Assembly: GCA_964415435.1 (NCBI GenBank)
Contig: CAYPZT010000042.1
Span: forward strand, 1 to 6,969
DNA length: 6,969 bases
Direction of reading: 5' to 3'
Origin: CAYPZT01 sp964415435
GTDB lineage: Bacteria; Patescibacteriota; Microgenomatia; UBA1406; GWC2-37-13
The notes under the pieces are model-generated. The model made no database searches and was not told where the DNA came from. It worked only from the letters and a program-made list of their open reading frames with translations. Shown in pieces: positions 1-6,789 of the stretch (positions are counted from its first letter, which is position 1; each line of letters starts with the position of its first letter). The translations under genes were made by a program, and so were the position numbers.

Positions 1-37
1 AAGAAACATCATAATTATTTCATGTATATTTAAGACT

Positions 38-1090
38 ATGGATATAAACCAGCTGTTTGATCTCAGCATTGAAAGACAGGCTTCAGACCTTCATCTGGTC
101 CCTGACTTCTATCCTGCAATCCGCGTCAATAGCGAACTCACACAACTGAGAACGATGGAACTTCTCACCGAGGAGGTCTCTAAGAATCTACTTCTCGGAA
201 TTTTGACGAATGAACAGAAAGAGAACCTTCTTGCAAATAAGGAGATAGATTTTGGATACGAGTACAAGGGTAATCGCTTTCGTGCAAATGTTTACTACTC
301 CAAAGGAAAACTCGCAGGAGCCTTTAGACTAATAGGTAATAAAATAAAAACCGTGGAAGAACTTATGCTTCCCTCTGTATTTCACAGCTTTTCCGAGTAT
401 CGTCAGGGTTTAGTACTCATCACAGGACCGACGGGTGAGGGAAAATCATCAACGCTTGCCGCAGTTCTCAATGAAATCAATAATAAATACGCGAAACATC
501 TTGTAACAATCGAAGATCCTATTGAGTTTGTTTATCCCAGCGGCAAATCGATCGTTTCTCAAAGAGAACTCCACCAGGATACACATTCATGGAATGTTGC
601 CCTCCGCTCGATTTTGCGTGAAGATCCGGATGTCGTCCTTATTGGAGAAATGAGAGATCATGAGACTATCCAGTCGGCCCTCACCATTGCGGAAACAGGA
701 CATCTGGTTTTTTCTACACTTCACACCGGTTCGACGTCGGATACTATTAACCGTATCATCGACGTTTTTCCGGCAGCCCAGCAGAACCAGATCCGCATCC
801 AACTTGCTTCTGTATTAAAGGCTGTAGTAGCCCAAAGGCTTATTCCTAATATTGACCACACGAAACGCGTTCCTGCGGTCGAAATGCTCTTCAACACACC
901 GTCTGTTGCATCGGTAATTCGCGATGGGCGTATCCATATGCTAGATAACATTCTTGAGACAGGCGAAAGCGACGGGCAATTTCTTTTTGAAAAATATCTT
1001 ATTAGTCTTCAGCAAAAAGGACTCATCTCGCAGGAGGTTGCCTTTTCTTATGCTCTTCGACCGAACGAGATTAAGAAATTTTTGAAATAA
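38..1090 (+). CDS. pilT: Type IV pilus retraction-type ATPase PilT
   Basis: Cytoplasmic hexameric secretion ATPase of the PilT/GspE family, which powers pilus disassembly and twitching by hydrolysing ATP at the base of the pilus. The 350-residue product is the usual PilT length. Visible motifs are the N-terminal ASDLHL segment (residues 15-20), Walker A GPTGEGKS (130-137; the family more often has GPTGSGKS), the Asp box TIEDPIE (157-163), Walker B with REDPD and GEMRD (194-207), and the His box AETGHLVFSTLHT (218-230). A C-terminal SVIRDGR segment (292-298) matches the AIRNLIRE region that marks PilT rather than PilB. The ATG start is chosen because MDINQL aligns with the PilT N-terminus, although the frame stays open to the window edge. 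No Shine-Dalgarno is visible. pilC follows after 2 bases. A role in retraction rather than extension is inferred from the family. Confidence 0.95.
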   Translation: MDINQLFDLSIERQASDLHLVPDFYPAIRVNSELTQLRTMELLTEEVSKNLLLGILTNEQKENLLANKEIDFGYEYKGNRFRANVYYSKGKLAGAFRLIGNKIKTVEELMLPSVFHSFSEYRQGLVLITGPTGEGKSSTLAAVLNEINNKYAKHLVTIEDPIEFVYPSGKSIVSQRELHQDTHSWNVALRSILREDPDVVLIGEMRDHETIQSALTIAETGHLVFSTLHTGSTSDTINRIIDVFPAAQQNQIRIQLASVLKAVVAQRLIPNIDHTKRVPAVEMLFNTPSVASVIRDGRIHMLDNILETGESDGQFLFEKYLISLQQKGLISQEVAFSYALRPNEIKKFLK

Positions 1091-1092
1091 CC

Positions 1093-2295
1093 ATGTTATT
1101 TTCCTATCGCGCTCTTCAAGGAAACAAGGTTGTCGAAAAACACATAGAAGCGGAAAATGAGCAGGCGGTCCTCCAGTTTTTGAAAGAATCCGGCTTATTT
1201 CCTATCTCAGTTAAGCCAGTTATATCCACGACCAATCAGTTGTTCGGTTCATTCTTTGATCGGGTAGGATTTAACGATATTGTCGATTTCACTCGGCAGA
1301 TAGCGATAATGCTGAATGCCGGACTGACGCTCATTGACTGTCTGGACATCCTTAAAAAGCAGGTGACTAAACCTTCTCTCCTAAAGATCATTGAGGATAT
1401 AGATAAGGAAGTCAAGGGAGGAAACAGCTTCTCGACAGCTTTGAAAAAATATCCGCAGCACTTTTCAAATCTTTATATCGCACTTGTGAAATCAGGTGAG
1501 GCATCAGGCAAGCTCAGCGATATTCTTCTTAAGCTATCGGAGAATCTGGAAAAACAGCGAGAGTTCAGGGGTAAGATGAAAGGCGCACTTATTTATCCGG
1601 TAATCGTGATTATTGGCATGATCGCTGTCATGTTCATCATGATCACCTTCGTTGTACCAAAACTTCTTGATCTGTATAAGGATTTTAACATCGAGCTTCC
1701 TATCACAACACAGATACTTATAGTTGTTTCTTCCTTTTCAGCCCGGTTCTGGCCTATTATCGTAGCACTTACATTCGTGGGCGTGGGCGTGTTCCGTCAG
1801 TACCTCAGGACGAAAGCGGGGAAGTATATGTTTGATACTTTACTCCTTAGGTTGCCCATCATTAAGAACGTCGTTCGAATTTCGGCGCTTGTTGATTCCA
1901 CGCGCACTCTTTCTATTCTCATCAATTCAGGCGTTTCCATACTGGATGGACTAAGTATCGTCATTGAAACTACAGATAATGCCATCTATCAAGCAGCATT
2001 TAAAGATATTTATACGCAGGTGGAAAAGGGATCATCACTGGGTGCAGCTATGACCAAGGAACAAATATTTCCACCCCTTCTCGTACAGATGACAACTGTA
2101 GGCGAACAGACCGGGCACCTAGATGAAACATTGCTTCGTGTTTCTACTTATTTTGAAATGGAGTCCGCTCTTGCGATTAAAGCTCTGACGACTCTTATCG
2201 AGCCTTTGATACTTGTTGTTTTGGGCCTTGGAGTAGGATTTTTAGTCATATCTGTAATCACCCCGATTTACAACTTAACCAATTCTTTTAGCTAG
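1093..2295 (+). CDS. pilC: Type IV pilus inner-membrane platform protein PilC
   Basis: Polytopic membrane platform (T2SF/GspF family) that couples the PilB/PilT motors to pilin insertion and removal. The 400-residue protein has the normal family length and the duplicated T2SF architecture. Repeat 1 covers about residues 63-185, with FTRQIAIMLNAGLTLID and GEASGKL (135-141). Repeat 2 covers about 265-390, with the parallel TRTLSILINSGVSILDG and GEQTGHLDE (337-345). Three membrane segments are apparent at about 166-190, 206-235 and 368-392, with the proline of ALIYPV (164-169) at the expected place in the first. The ATG begins 2 bases after the pilT stop, so the two genes form a tight transcription unit. 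There is no Shine-Dalgarno; initiation is probably coupled to pilT translation. The 13 bases after the stop contain no terminator, so some read-through into the pilin genes is likely. Confidence 0.95.
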   Translation: MLFSYRALQGNKVVEKHIEAENEQAVLQFLKESGLFPISVKPVISTTNQLFGSFFDRVGFNDIVDFTRQIAIMLNAGLTLIDCLDILKKQVTKPSLLKIIEDIDKEVKGGNSFSTALKKYPQHFSNLYIALVKSGEASGKLSDILLKLSENLEKQREFRGKMKGALIYPVIVIIGMIAVMFIMITFVVPKLLDLYKDFNIELPITTQILIVVSSFSARFWPIIVALTFVGVGVFRQYLRTKAGKYMFDTLLLRLPIIKNVVRISALVDSTRTLSILINSGVSILDGLSIVIETTDNAIYQAAFKDIYTQVEKGSSLGAAMTKEQIFPPLLVQMTTVGEQTGHLDETLLRVSTYFEMESALAIKALTTLIEPLILVVLGLGVGFLVISVITPIYNLTNSFS

Positions 2296-2308
2296 TTCAA
2301 AATACCCC

Positions 2309-2337
2309 TTGACAAATAAAAACTGTGTCACTATATT
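2309..2337 (+). promoter_or_regulatory. Sigma70-type promoter for the pilin genes
   Basis: A perfect -35 box TTGACA (2309-2314), a 17-base spacer and a -10 box TATATT (2332-2337) lie just after the pilC stop. The predicted transcription start is near 2344, only about 4 bases before the pilin ATG at 2348, so the mRNA would be leaderless or nearly so. The position fits a need for far more pilin than PilT or PilC. The first base of the -35 box also begins a TTG codon in the pilin frame, which could mislead gene callers into a longer start. Promoter activity is inferred from sequence only. Confidence 0.75.
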
Positions 2338-2347
2338 GAAATTACAT

Positions 2348-2881
2348 ATGAAAAATATCAACTTCAAGAAAGGTTTTACACTCATTGAACTGCTTATCGT
2401 TATTGCACTTCTTGGCGCATTAGCCGTTGGTCTTCTTGCAGCACTTGATCCGTTTGAGCAGCTTAAAAAGGGAACCGATACAGGTGTAAGAAATACGGTT
2501 TCGGAAATTCATGGATCGACGATAAGATACTATGCAATCAAGAATCAAATGCCTTGGTGTGATCCGTCTGACACAGTAACATGCACACCGGTGGATGTAC
2601 CAAGTGAGGATTTTACGGGTGAGGTGGCCTCTGGCCTTACAAATGTAATCCAGAACATTGTTGATACCGGCGAGCTAAAGTCAAATTTCAGTGAGCTTGC
2701 GGGTGCGCAATTACAGAAAATATACATAAGCGGTTCGAACACAAATGCTACAGTAACAGTGTGTTTCAAGCCTACAGCGAAATCGTTCATCAACGATCCT
2801 AACACCAAATATGATGACACGGGTGTAGAGGACGCGGTAAACTGCCCAGGTGGCCCAGATTGCTACTGGTGCGTCCAGTAA
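2348..2881 (+). CDS. Type IV prepilin-like protein, six cysteines (pilin 1)
   Basis: Probable filament subunit exported and processed by prepilin peptidase. The 177-residue product has a short positive leader (residues 1-9, ending KKG), then the class III signal FTLIELLIVIALLG, with cleavage predicted between Gly9 and Phe10. The invariant Glu5 of the mature protein is Glu14. The hydrophobic stretch runs to about residue 32 and continues into an amphipathic helix, and the rest is a globular domain. Six cysteines (71, 79, 139, 166, 172, 175) are more than the usual disulfide pair, and the last three crowd the C-terminus. ATG at 2348 is preferred over an in-frame TTG at 2309 because it gives a normal 9-residue leader and because the TTG lies in the -35 box. 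No Shine-Dalgarno is present. A second pilin gene follows after 27 bases. Whether this is the major pilin or a minor one cannot be told from the sequence. Confidence 0.88.
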   Translation: MKNINFKKGFTLIELLIVIALLGALAVGLLAALDPFEQLKKGTDTGVRNTVSEIHGSTIRYYAIKNQMPWCDPSDTVTCTPVDVPSEDFTGEVASGLTNVIQNIVDTGELKSNFSELAGAQLQKIYISGSNTNATVTVCFKPTAKSFINDPNTKYDDTGVEDAVNCPGGPDCYWCVQ

Positions 2882-2908
2882 AGATAAGTATTATATTCTT
2901 CCGCTCAA

Positions 2909-3406
2909 GTGAATACTTCATACCATAATAAGGGTTTTACTTTACTTGAACTTCTTGTAGTGATTATGATCTTGGGTGTACTCTCGGCATTGATAACTGG
3001 CAACTTCCTGACCTCTCTTAAGAAGGGTCGTGATGCGCGGAGAAAAGCAGATCTCGAACAAATGAAGCGTGCAAACGAACTTTATTATGCCGATAACGGT
3101 GTTTATGCTAATAATGAGCCTCAGTTTTACGGCGGTACAACGGGTGATCAGTTCTGTCATCCAAATGGCTGTGCGACAAAGATATACATGGTAAAAGTCC
3201 CCAAGGATCCATTATGGAACTGTCAGTATGATGTGGACGCATTGGGAACCGGTTTTATCATATATTCTCCTCTTGAGAATAGAGATGATAACGGACCGGG
3301 AACAAATCAGACAACGAATGGCTACTCAGGATGCAGTATCGGATGTTGTCCAACACAGAAAGGTAGATTTGCAGTCACGAGTTCGGGAGTTACCGCACCT
3401 CCATAA
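2909..3406 (+). CDS. Type IV prepilin-like protein, GspG/PilA type (pilin 2)
   Basis: A 165-residue prepilin or pseudopilin. The leader (residues 1-9, ending NKG) is followed by FTLLELLVVIMILGVLSALI, with cleavage predicted between Gly9 and Phe10 and the conserved Glu5 at Glu14. After the helix comes KKGRDARRKADLEQMKRA (38-55) and ELYYADNGVY, typical of GspG-like and CPR pilins, where short peptides are arranged as N-terminal helix plus small beta domain. VPKDP (97-101) matches the GspG lPkDPW loop. Six cysteines occur (83, 88, 105, 142, 146, 147), including an adjacent pair near the C-terminus. The start is GTG: it is the only one giving a standard leader length, and no Shine-Dalgarno precedes it. 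The gene is probably co-transcribed with pilin 1, 27 bases upstream. Its stop lies 12 bases from the stop of the convergent membrane-protein gene. It could be a second structural pilin or a minor tip pilin. Confidence 0.88.
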   Translation: MNTSYHNKGFTLLELLVVIMILGVLSALITGNFLTSLKKGRDARRKADLEQMKRANELYYADNGVYANNEPQFYGGTTGDQFCHPNGCATKIYMVKVPKDPLWNCQYDVDALGTGFIIYSPLENRDDNGPGTNQTTNGYSGCSIGCCPTQKGRFAVTSSGVTAPP

Positions 3407-3418
3407 GCAAGACCTCCT

Positions 3419-5593
3419 TTATTGCGATTTGAGTTCTTCTATTTGGCTTTTTACTTCGGCGTTATTTGGATCAATCGTATCAAGAACCTGCTGTAACGTG
3501 ACTAGAGCTTTTTTAATATCTCCTTTTTTTCTAAGAAGCTGCCCCTTCAGCAGATATGCATCAATATAGTTCTTCTTTAATTGTATGGACTTATTGATGG
3601 CATCAAGCGACATCTGCTGCAGCAACATTCTTTTCTTTTCATCTTCCGTCTCATCCTCAAGCAGCGAATAAAAAAGGGCCTGGCTATAAGGAATTTTCGG
3701 ATCAGTAGGATAAAGAAGAGCAGATTCGTTAAGAGCATCTATGCCTTTTCTCAGGTACTCTGGGTTAAAGCTTATCTGATATAGGAAATAATAGTTTTTG
3801 GCCCTATTTTTAAGGTAAACTACGTTTTTTGGAGAAGATCTTAAGCTGTGGTCCATATAGTATACCGACAGATCGGTAAGATTCGCTGCAACATCAGACT
3901 CCTTTTGATATGCTGCAAGGTAAGCAAGCTGTGCCAGAATAGTTGCTAGTTTATCTTCATATACATGCTCATCTTTCAACTGTATCGCAGTGCTCAAAAG
4001 CTGTGCAGCAGACTGATAGTCCTGTGAACGGACATATACGTCTGACTCTGCGTATAGGATATCTGCAGAAACGTATCTCACCAGTCCGAATATAGCAGTT
4101 AAAAATAGACCGATCGCAAAAACTATTCCAAGTTTCCTTTTGCCATTTAAAGGAACATTTTCAACTATCATGCTCTTTTTTTCACCAATGAGTATCATCA
4201 TTGCCGGCAATAGGTAAAAGAGGACCTGGATAGTTGTCGTTGAAAAGCCAGTAAAGTTTGTCACTAGAATTGTGACATACCCTGAATAGAGAGTGATGAG
4301 AAGAAGTGCTTCCTGGGAAATAAGCGAGTCTTTTTTATAAAATGTCAGTAGTTTACGCAGTACGTAGAAACTAACCACGCCTATGAGAGCTAGATATGCG
4401 AGCAGCCCTACTACGCCGGTTGTGGCTAGATAATTAAGGTACTCGTTGTGTGCCTTGTTATACAAGAAGTCCCACTCTGAGGTAAGATTGTGCTCCGCAG
4501 GACGCACAAAGTAGTATGCATAAGCGAATGTTTCCGGTCCTGTGCCCAGTACTGGATATTTTTTTGCAAGTTCGATCGCACCCTTCCAAACAATTTTACG
4601 TATATCAAAAGATTCGGTCACACCGCCAAACTCCATCGGTACAGGAACGGTTGTTGTAGATTGAGACACTTGCTGTTTTGATACTGGCGGGCGAAGAAGT
4701 GTATCGATCGGGCCAATTCCAGTCTTTGCAATGATGAGAGCCACGATCCCAAGAATTATCAAAAGAATTACGGGTTTCCTGATGGCAACCCACTTGCGCA
4801 CTACAATTAATATATATATGCCTGCGATTACCAGGCCAGCGGCCACACCCCCGTACGCGGAGCGGGATCTTGTAAAGAGGATGCAGACAAAGGTCAAAAC
4901 CACATATACCATCGGTAGAATCTGTGCTAAAAGATCCTGTTTTATATAGGCTCTCCATGTTAATCCTTTTATCTGCCGGCCAACAGTACTAGAAAAGACG
5001 AAGTAAAGTCCTATGAAAAAATGTACCGCCAGATAAGCGCCAAGCCAATTGGGCTGACCCAAGGTAGAGAACATACGCTCTGCAGGCCTAAATTGATTCG
5101 TCCAGCACGTATTGTCAAATTTCTGCGTAAAGACAAGGCAAAGCGTATCATGTCCAAACTTACCGGGTAGCCCAAGAAGCATAACGATAAGCGAGGAAAG
5201 TACAGAGACCTTTAGAAAAAACTTGACGTCCGAAAAGGAAAAATGGGATACAAATCCAAAGTACAACAATATATACGCTATAATTGATAGTAAGCCGCCA
5301 TTGAATCGCCCGTAATAACCAAACACCGAGGTGTGTATGTCAATCGAAAAAATAGTGGATACTATTTGAGACAGGAGAAAGAGCCCGATTGGTATGTCCA
5401 GGAATGTCCGTCTGAACACGATTTTTCCGGCGCGAAGCGACTCTATTGACCAAAGCAAGAATACTGTAGCAGCGACTGTATATATCACGATAATCTTGTT
5501 GAATTCGAAAAGCTCGGAGGTTACCGGAACAACTATAAGAGGCGTCACAAAAAATAGGAGGGCATAAACGAGCTTCAACAGTTTCCGAATCAT
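3419..5593 (-). CDS. Wzy_C (O-antigen ligase/polymerase family) membrane protein with C-terminal TPR-like domain
   Basis: A 724-residue integral membrane protein of the WaaL/Wzy/PglL superfamily, which move lipid-linked glycans onto lipid, glycan or protein acceptors on the outer side of the membrane. About 13 hydrophobic segments are visible between residues 7 and 507. Family signatures are GYYGRFNGG (92-100), TLGQPNWLGAYL (177-188), TRSRSAYGG (241-249), GTGPETF (350-356) and KAHNEYLNYL (380-389), followed by TTGVVGLLAYLAL (391-403). The large loop (about 291-390) carries His382 at the place of the histidine needed by WaaL-type enzymes. Residues 510-724 form a helical TPR-like region, best seen at 675-707, which the membrane count places outside the cell. 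ATG at 5593 (MIRKLLK) is chosen because an open frame to 6037 would run antisense through most of the first half of the MreB-like gene and has no membrane-protein character. Substrate is unknown; no other glycan genes are present, so ligase, polymerase and protein glycosyltransferase all remain possible. Confidence 0.85.
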   Translation of the reverse strand: MIRKLLKLVYALLFFVTPLIVVPVTSELFEFNKIIVIYTVAATVFLLWSIESLRAGKIVFRRTFLDIPIGLFLLSQIVSTIFSIDIHTSVFGYYGRFNGGLLSIIAYILLYFGFVSHFSFSDVKFFLKVSVLSSLIVMLLGLPGKFGHDTLCLVFTQKFDNTCWTNQFRPAERMFSTLGQPNWLGAYLAVHFFIGLYFVFSSTVGRQIKGLTWRAYIKQDLLAQILPMVYVVLTFVCILFTRSRSAYGGVAAGLVIAGIYILIVVRKWVAIRKPVILLIILGIVALIIAKTGIGPIDTLLRPPVSKQQVSQSTTTVPVPMEFGGVTESFDIRKIVWKGAIELAKKYPVLGTGPETFAYAYYFVRPAEHNLTSEWDFLYNKAHNEYLNYLATTGVVGLLAYLALIGVVSFYVLRKLLTFYKKDSLISQEALLLITLYSGYVTILVTNFTGFSTTTIQVLFYLLPAMMILIGEKKSMIVENVPLNGKRKLGIVFAIGLFLTAIFGLVRYVSADILYAESDVYVRSQDYQSAAQLLSTAIQLKDEHVYEDKLATILAQLAYLAAYQKESDVAANLTDLSVYYMDHSLRSSPKNVVYLKNRAKNYYFLYQISFNPEYLRKGIDALNESALLYPTDPKIPYSQALFYSLLEDETEDEKKRMLLQQMSLDAINKSIQLKKNYIDAYLLKGQLLRKKGDIKKALVTLQQVLDTIDPNNAEVKSQIEELKSQ

Positions 5594-6658
5594 ATGGTTA
5601 ATTTTATAGAAAAAGCAAGGAAAATCAAATTGCCTCTCATCCACAGTATGGATATCTGTGCCGATATAGGAACTGCACATACTCGGCTTGCCATAGTGGG
5701 CAAGGGTATTGTACTTGAAGAACCGACTTATATCGGACAAAACATTAAATCGGATGAGTATATATTTTTTGGAACAGAGGCACGAACCATTTTGGGGAAG
5801 ACTCCAGAGTTTGTGAAGATCGTGCGTCCGGTTGTCAATGGTGTCATCTCCGATTTTGATGGAGAGGTGGCACTTATGAGAAAGTATATTCAAAAGGCCA
5901 TTTATCCATACCTGGAGCGATATCATTTTCTCAAACCTACTCTGCGTGCCATTGTTTCCGTACCGCATATTGCAACAGAGATAGAGCAGAAAGCTTTGGA
6001 AGAAGTTTTCTCGAAGCTTGGTTTCAGCGCAACACATCTCATAGATACCCCTCTCGCATCAGCAGCAGGCTGCGGTATAAATATATACTCCCACCATCCA
6101 CACCTTATCGTTAACCTGGGTGCTGGACTTATCGAACTTGCGATCATAAGCGGTGGAGGAATTGTTATGGAAAAAACACTGAGGAATGCAGGCGATCAGA
6201 TGAATCATCTCATAGCCAACTATGCATATTTGAAATACGGAATAATACTCGGCGAAACCACGTGCGACGAGCTGAAGATTAACTTGCTTAATTTTAAGGA
6301 TGACAACAAAACACTTCTTGTGCGAGGCAAATCTCTTGAAAATGGCCTTCCGAAATCTGTGAAAATTAAGTCGTACGATATAAAGGAAGCGCTTATCAAT
6401 AATTTTATCCAGATCGTGGACGCCGTAAAGGAGCTTATTGAAATGTCACCTCCGGAGGTCGTTGACGAACTCTTTGACAGAGGCATATATCTGACAGGTG
6501 GTCTTGCGCTTACCCCTGGCCTCGACGAATACTTCTCACAAGAGCTTAAAATGACGTGCCTTGCTCCACAGCAACCTGCAACTACAAGTATTCACGGACT
6601 TTTAAAGATTGCGCGTGTTGAAGAAGATGTGAGACGACTGTCGAATCCGAATATATAA
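5594..6658 (+). CDS. MreB/Mbl-family actin-like protein with altered nucleotide-site motifs
   Basis: A 354-residue bacterial actin homologue, alignable with MreB over its whole length. MreB polymerises under the membrane and guides cell-wall synthesis. Matching segments are phosphate-1 ADIGTAHTRL (23-32), GKGIVLEEP (37-44 region), RPVVNGVISDFD (78-89), VSVPHIATEIE (121-131), RNAGDQMNHLI (197-207), ILGETTCDELKI (218-229), VRGKSLENGLP (243-253) and adenosine-site YLTGGLALTPGLDE (299-312). Several key positions deviate: MreB has VDIGGGT at phosphate 2 where this protein has VNLGAGL (173-179), MreB has LIEEP where this has LIDTP (149-153), and TGGGA is TGGLA. ATP hydrolysis may therefore be weak or lost, which is inference. 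The start at 5594 gives a short basic N-terminal extension; Met19 at 5648 is an alternative. No Shine-Dalgarno is seen at either. The gene is divergent from the Wzy_C gene with no intergenic base. I name no symbol because a diverged paralogue is possible. Confidence 0.85.
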   Translation: MVNFIEKARKIKLPLIHSMDICADIGTAHTRLAIVGKGIVLEEPTYIGQNIKSDEYIFFGTEARTILGKTPEFVKIVRPVVNGVISDFDGEVALMRKYIQKAIYPYLERYHFLKPTLRAIVSVPHIATEIEQKALEEVFSKLGFSATHLIDTPLASAAGCGINIYSHHPHLIVNLGAGLIELAIISGGGIVMEKTLRNAGDQMNHLIANYAYLKYGIILGETTCDELKINLLNFKDDNKTLLVRGKSLENGLPKSVKIKSYDIKEALINNFIQIVDAVKELIEMSPPEVVDELFDRGIYLTGGLALTPGLDEYFSQELKMTCLAPQQPATTSIHGLLKIARVEEDVRRLSNPNI

Positions 6659-6660
6659 AT

Positions 6661-6730
6661 ATAGAAACAGAAACAATTTAGTTTTAACATGTCATCATTA
6701 CAGTGCTTCTGATTCTATTTCTGTTTCTAT
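6661..6730. repeat. 13-bp perfect inverted repeat with 44-base loop
   Basis: ATAGAAACAGAAA (6661-6673) is exactly complementary to TTTCTGTTTCTAT (6718-6730). The left arm begins 2 bases after the stop of the MreB-like gene and the right arm ends 13 bases before the rRNA -35 box. In RNA it would form a weak A/U-rich stem at the 3' end of the actin-like mRNA. It lacks the GC-rich stem and trailing T run of an intrinsic terminator, and no target-site duplication is visible that would suggest a small transposon. It may mark the mRNA 3' end or lie in the upstream region of the rRNA promoter. Confidence 0.7.
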
Positions 6731-6743
6731 CGTAGAATTCGTG

Positions 6744-6772
6744 TTGACTTTATAGAACTCATTGACTACAAT
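6744..6772 (+). promoter_or_regulatory. rRNA operon promoter (sigma70 type)
   Basis: TTGACT (6744-6749), a 17-base spacer and TACAAT (6767-6772) each match the consensus at 5 of 6 positions. Transcription would start near 6777-6780, about 10 bases before boxA and roughly 130 bases before 16S. The AT-rich sequence just upstream could act as an UP element. A second TTGACT at 6762-6767 has no suitable -10 partner at 17 bases. Confidence comes from the box quality together with the boxA and 16S downstream. Confidence 0.8.
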
Positions 6773-6789
6773 AGTAACTCTTCTTCTTT

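Noticed and set aside
1..33. Frame 1 open from the window edge to TAA at 31-33, possibly the end of an upstream gene
   Set aside because: Ten codons with no recognisable motif are too little to support a gene, although a pilus gene ending here would suit the operon.
2309..2347. TTG start that would lengthen pilin 1 by 13 residues
   Set aside because: The TTG is the first part of a TTGACA -35 box, and ATG at 2348 yields the normal 9-residue prepilin leader.
3402..3420. AGGAGG followed 8 bases later by ATG on the minus strand, just past the Wzy_C stop
   Set aside because: The frame is ATG GAG GTG CGG TAA, only four codons, and it lies inside the pilin 2 coding end. It is a chance match.
3228..3569. 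113-codon plus-strand frame spanning the pilin 2 end and the Wzy_C 3' end
   Set aside because: It overlaps two well-supported genes in other frames and shows no family features. The same holds for the other short frames inside pilT, pilC, the Wzy_C gene and the actin-like gene.
5594..6037. Open frame extending the minus-strand Wzy_C gene by 148 codons to 6037
   Set aside because: It is antisense to the conserved 5' part of the MreB-like gene, lacks membrane-protein character, and the ATG at 5593 gives a typical MIRKLLK start before the first membrane segment.
6661..6730. The inverted repeat as an intrinsic terminator or a miniature transposon
   Set aside because: The stem is A/U-rich with a 44-base loop and no following T run, and there is no flanking target-site duplication. 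It is kept only as an unexplained repeat.
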